DNA from: Coriaria nepalensis
Lineage: Eukaryota > Streptophyta > Magnoliopsida > Cucurbitales > Coriariaceae
Direction: 5' to 3'
Assembly: GCA_027186245.1 (NCBI GenBank)
Contig: CP114481.1
Span: 19,809,501-19,873,500, forward strand
Length of the DNA stretch: 64,000 bases
Below are positions 62,001-64,000 of this stretch, piece after piece (the first letter of the stretch is position 1; the number at the start of each line of letters is the position of its first letter). Made by a program: the position numbers and the translations under genes. Below the pieces are notes generated by a model. That model was not told the origin of the DNA, did no database searches, and saw only the letters and a list, made by a program, of their open reading frames with translations.

Positions 62001-64000
62001 ATGCATTTAAAAAAAATTCAAATGAATTCTATTTTTACACTTTAAACACTACTTTCGTGGATCACTTGTTGATGATCTTTTTATGACAAGTATGCATTTG
62101 ATTTATCATATATTTATTTCACTGAGTCTTTTCAAGGCAATAAATCATTTGGAAGCAATTGGAGCGAATACTATTTTCGCATTTCAAACACGACTTTCAC
62201 GCCTAGCTTGCATATGATTTTTTGAAGGCAAGTATGAATTTGTTTAATCTTAGAGTCATCATCTCAATGACTCTTTAAAAGTCACTAATTCAATTGAAAA
62301 CAATTAAAATGAATTCTATTTTCGCACTTCGAACCCGAGTTTCGTACATAACTTGCTAATGATCATTTCAGGGCAAGTATGCGTTTGTTTTATTTGAGAT
62401 CCATGTCAACGAGTCTTTTCAAGTCACTAGTGCATTTGAAAAAAATTCAAATGAATTCTATTTTTACACTTTAAACACTACTTTCGCGGATCACTTGTTG
62501 ATAATCTTTTTAAGACAAGTATGCATTTGATTTATCATATATTTATTTCAATGAGTCTTTTCAAGACAATAAATCATTTGGAAGCCATTGGAGCGAATAC
62601 TATTTTCGCATTTCAAACACGACTTCCGCGCATAGCTTGCATATTATTTTTGAACGCAAGTATGAATTTGTTTTATTTTTGTGTCATTATCTCACTGACT
62701 TTTTGAAAGTCACTAATTCATTTGAAAGCAATTAAAATGAATTCTATTTTCGCACTTCGAACCCGACTTTCGAACATAACTTGCTAATTATCATTTCAGG
62801 GAAAGTATGCGTTTGTTTTATTTGAGATTCATGTCAACGAGTCTTTTCAAGTCACTAATTTATTTGAAAACAATTCAAATGAATTCTATTTTTGCACTTC
62901 AAACACTACTTTCCCACATCACTTGCTAATGATCTTTTTAAGAAAAGTATGCATTTGTTTTATCTTATATTCATTTCAATGAGTCTTTTCAAGACACTAA
63001 ATCATTTCGAAGCCATTGGAGCGAATACTATTTTCGAATTTCAAACACGACTATCGCGCATAGCTTGCATATGATTTTTTCGAGGCAAGTATGAATTTGT
63101 TTAATCTTAGAGTCATCATCTCAATGACTCTTCGAAAGTCACTAATTCATTTGAACACAATTAAAATGAGTTCTATTTTTCGCACTTCGAACCCGACTTT
63201 CGTACATAACTTGCTAATGATCATTTACTGACAAGTATGCGTATGTTTTATTTGAGATTCATGTCAATGAGTCTTTTCAAGTCACTAATGCATTTAAAAA
63301 AAATTCAAATGAATTCTATTTTTACACTTTAAACACTACTTTCGTGGATCACTTGTTGATGATCTTTTTATGACAAGTATGCATTTGATTTATCATATAT
63401 TTATTTCACTGAGTCTTTTCAAGGCAATAAATCATTTGGAAGCAATTGGAGCGAATACTATTTTCGCATTTCAAACACGACTTTCACGCCTAGCTTGCAT
63501 ATGATTTTTTGAAGGGAAGTATGAATTTGTTTAATCTTAGAGTCATCATCTCAATGACTCTTTAAAAGTCACTAATTCAATTGAAAACAATTAAAATGAA
63601 TTCTATTTTCGCACTTCGAACCCGAGTTTCGTACATAACTTGCTAATGATCATTTCAGGGCAAGTATGCGTTTGTTTTATTTGAGATCCATGTCAACGAG
63701 TCTTTTCAAGTCACTAGTGCATTTGAAAAAAATTCAAATGAATTCTATTTTTACAGTTTAAACACTACTTTCGCGGATCACTTGTTGATAATCTTTTTAA
63801 GACAAGTATGCATTTGATTTATCATATATTTATTTCAATGAGTCTTTTCAAGACAATAAATCATTTGGAAGCCATTGGAGCGAATACTATTTTCGCATTT
63901 CAAACACGACTTCCGCGCATAGCTTGCATATTATTTTTGAACGCAAGTATGAATTTGTTTTATTTTTGTGTCATTATCTCACTGACTTTTTGAAAGTCAC
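59091..64000. repeat. Right-end 1287-bp HOR block, about 3.8 nearly identical copies
   Basis: The sequence from 59091 repeats at 60378, 61665 and 62952, each exactly 1287 bp apart, and runs off the window edge. Private marks are TCATTTCGAAGCC, TTTTCGAATTTC, ACTATCGCGC, AATGAGTTCTATTTTTCGC, TTTACTGACAAG, GCGTATGTTTTA and ACTTCCGCGC. The few differences noticed are at 59221/60508/61795/63082 (C, A, A, G), at 59895/61182/62469/63756 (C, G, C, G), and single changes at 61554, 61589 and 63516. A 1-bp loss in C (ATTATTTTTGAACGC) and a 1-bp gain (CTATTTTTCGCAC) cancel, which keeps the 1287-bp length. Confidence 0.92.

Larger units (their letters stand above)
1..64000. repeat. Satellite DNA array, 429-bp trimer of ~143-bp subunits, head to tail
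   Basis: The entire window is tandem satellite DNA. The start of the B subunit (CTATTTTT followed by GCAC, GCCC or ACAC) recurs every 429 bp. Between 40149 and 62886 it falls exactly 53 x 429 bp apart. Between 17050 and 23485 it falls exactly 15 x 429 bp apart. Between 25059 and 38785 it falls 32 x 429 minus 2 bp apart, and between 5476 and 17050, 27 x 429 minus 9 bp apart. Each 429-bp unit divides into three related subunits A, B and C of about 142, 142 and 145 bp. All are in the same orientation; I saw no inverted unit and no unrelated insertion. This architecture is typical of eukaryotic centromeric or pericentromeric heterochromatin; that location is inferred. Species and satellite name are not recognised. 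Confidence 0.97.

Noticed and set aside
816..63993. Dozens of plus-strand open reading frames of 60-90 codons recurring every 429, 858 or 1287 bp
   Set aside because: They exist because the trimer length is divisible by three, so a frame open in one unit stays open at the same place in all. Most begin at TTG at base 7 of subunit B, not ATG. They span the B/C junction with no sign of coding constraint, stop at the same place in C, and are broken freely by indels (31241, 40082). No recognisable domain is present.
1..64000. CRISPR array or bacterial tandem-repeat protein gene
   Set aside because: Repeats of 143 and 429 bp without constant-length unique spacers are not CRISPR. No long reading frame crosses several units, since each 429-bp unit has stops in every frame read far enough.
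1..64000. Transposable element, rRNA or tRNA gene embedded in the array
   Set aside because: The register of the B subunit accounts for every stretch of the window to within a few bases, apart from the 77-bp slip, the 30- and 27-bp deletions and the missing subunit at 23.8 kb. No room remains for an insertion, and no tRNA cloverleaf or rRNA-like sequence was seen.
1..64000. Assignment to a named satellite such as the 142-bp EcoRI-type satellite of tenebrionid beetles
   Set aside because: Monomer length and GAATTC junctions are similar in kind, but I cannot verify sequence similarity from memory, and nucleosome-sized satellites are common. A library search with the 429-bp unit would settle it.
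45297..64000. Near-identical large duplications as assembly errors
   Set aside because: Not excluded, but copies carry private single-base differences and the mosaic boundaries differ between blocks, which argues for real structure. Read depth and spanning long reads would be decisive.

Overview
The whole 64 kb window is one uninterrupted, head-to-tail satellite DNA array. I found no convincing gene, RNA gene, transposon, CRISPR array or unique-sequence spacer. The sequence is AT-rich (roughly 30% G+C by eye) and is built on a nested scale. The basic subunit is about 142-145 bp. Three diverged subunits (called A, B and C here) form a 429-bp trimer. Trimers are grouped into higher-order repeats (HORs), most often 1287 bp (three trimers, nine subunits), and these are further copied as 858-, 2574-, 3003-, 3861- and about 6003-bp segments. 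About 147 complete trimers run from end to end in one orientation. This architecture is typical of eukaryotic centromeric or pericentromeric heterochromatin. I cannot name the species or satellite family from the sequence alone; a nucleosome-sized subunit with a restriction-site ladder occurs in several insect and plant satellites.

Layout. 1-5334: divergent trimers with an 836-bp segment copied once and two small deletions (30 and 27 bp). 5335-17.2 kb: mixed, imperfect HORs marked by a B-subunit variant beginning CTATTTTTGCCCGTT. 17.2-21.95 kb: a clean 1287-bp HOR block, about 3.7 copies. 21.95-27.2 kb: transition zone containing an island of the left-end sequence type and the only place where the trimer is broken by a 142-bp A/B hybrid. 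27.2-40.0 kb: mosaic of recopied segments (offsets about 429, 1287, 1716, 2145 and 6003). 40.0-40.16 kb: a 77-bp duplication, the only large phase slip. 40.15-45.9 kb: 3003-bp duplication. 45.3-53.0 kb: 3861-bp tandem duplication. 52.4-54.2 kb: 858-bp duplication. 54.3-57.3 kb: 1287-bp HOR. 57.3-59.1 kb: diverged trimers. 59.09-64.0 kb: a nearly identical 1287-bp HOR that continues past the right edge.

The features most likely to carry function are not genes. At the same place in all three subunits (about bases 95-114) there is a short dyad, and the last bases of A and C hold a second dyad next to the GAATTC junction. CpG dinucleotides cluster in the first 50 bp of the A and C subunits, and an AAGTATG-type box lies near the middle. 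The open reading frames of 60-95 codons that recur every 429 bp are a by-product of the period being divisible by three. All structural statements come from reading and coordinate arithmetic; percentage identities were not computed.
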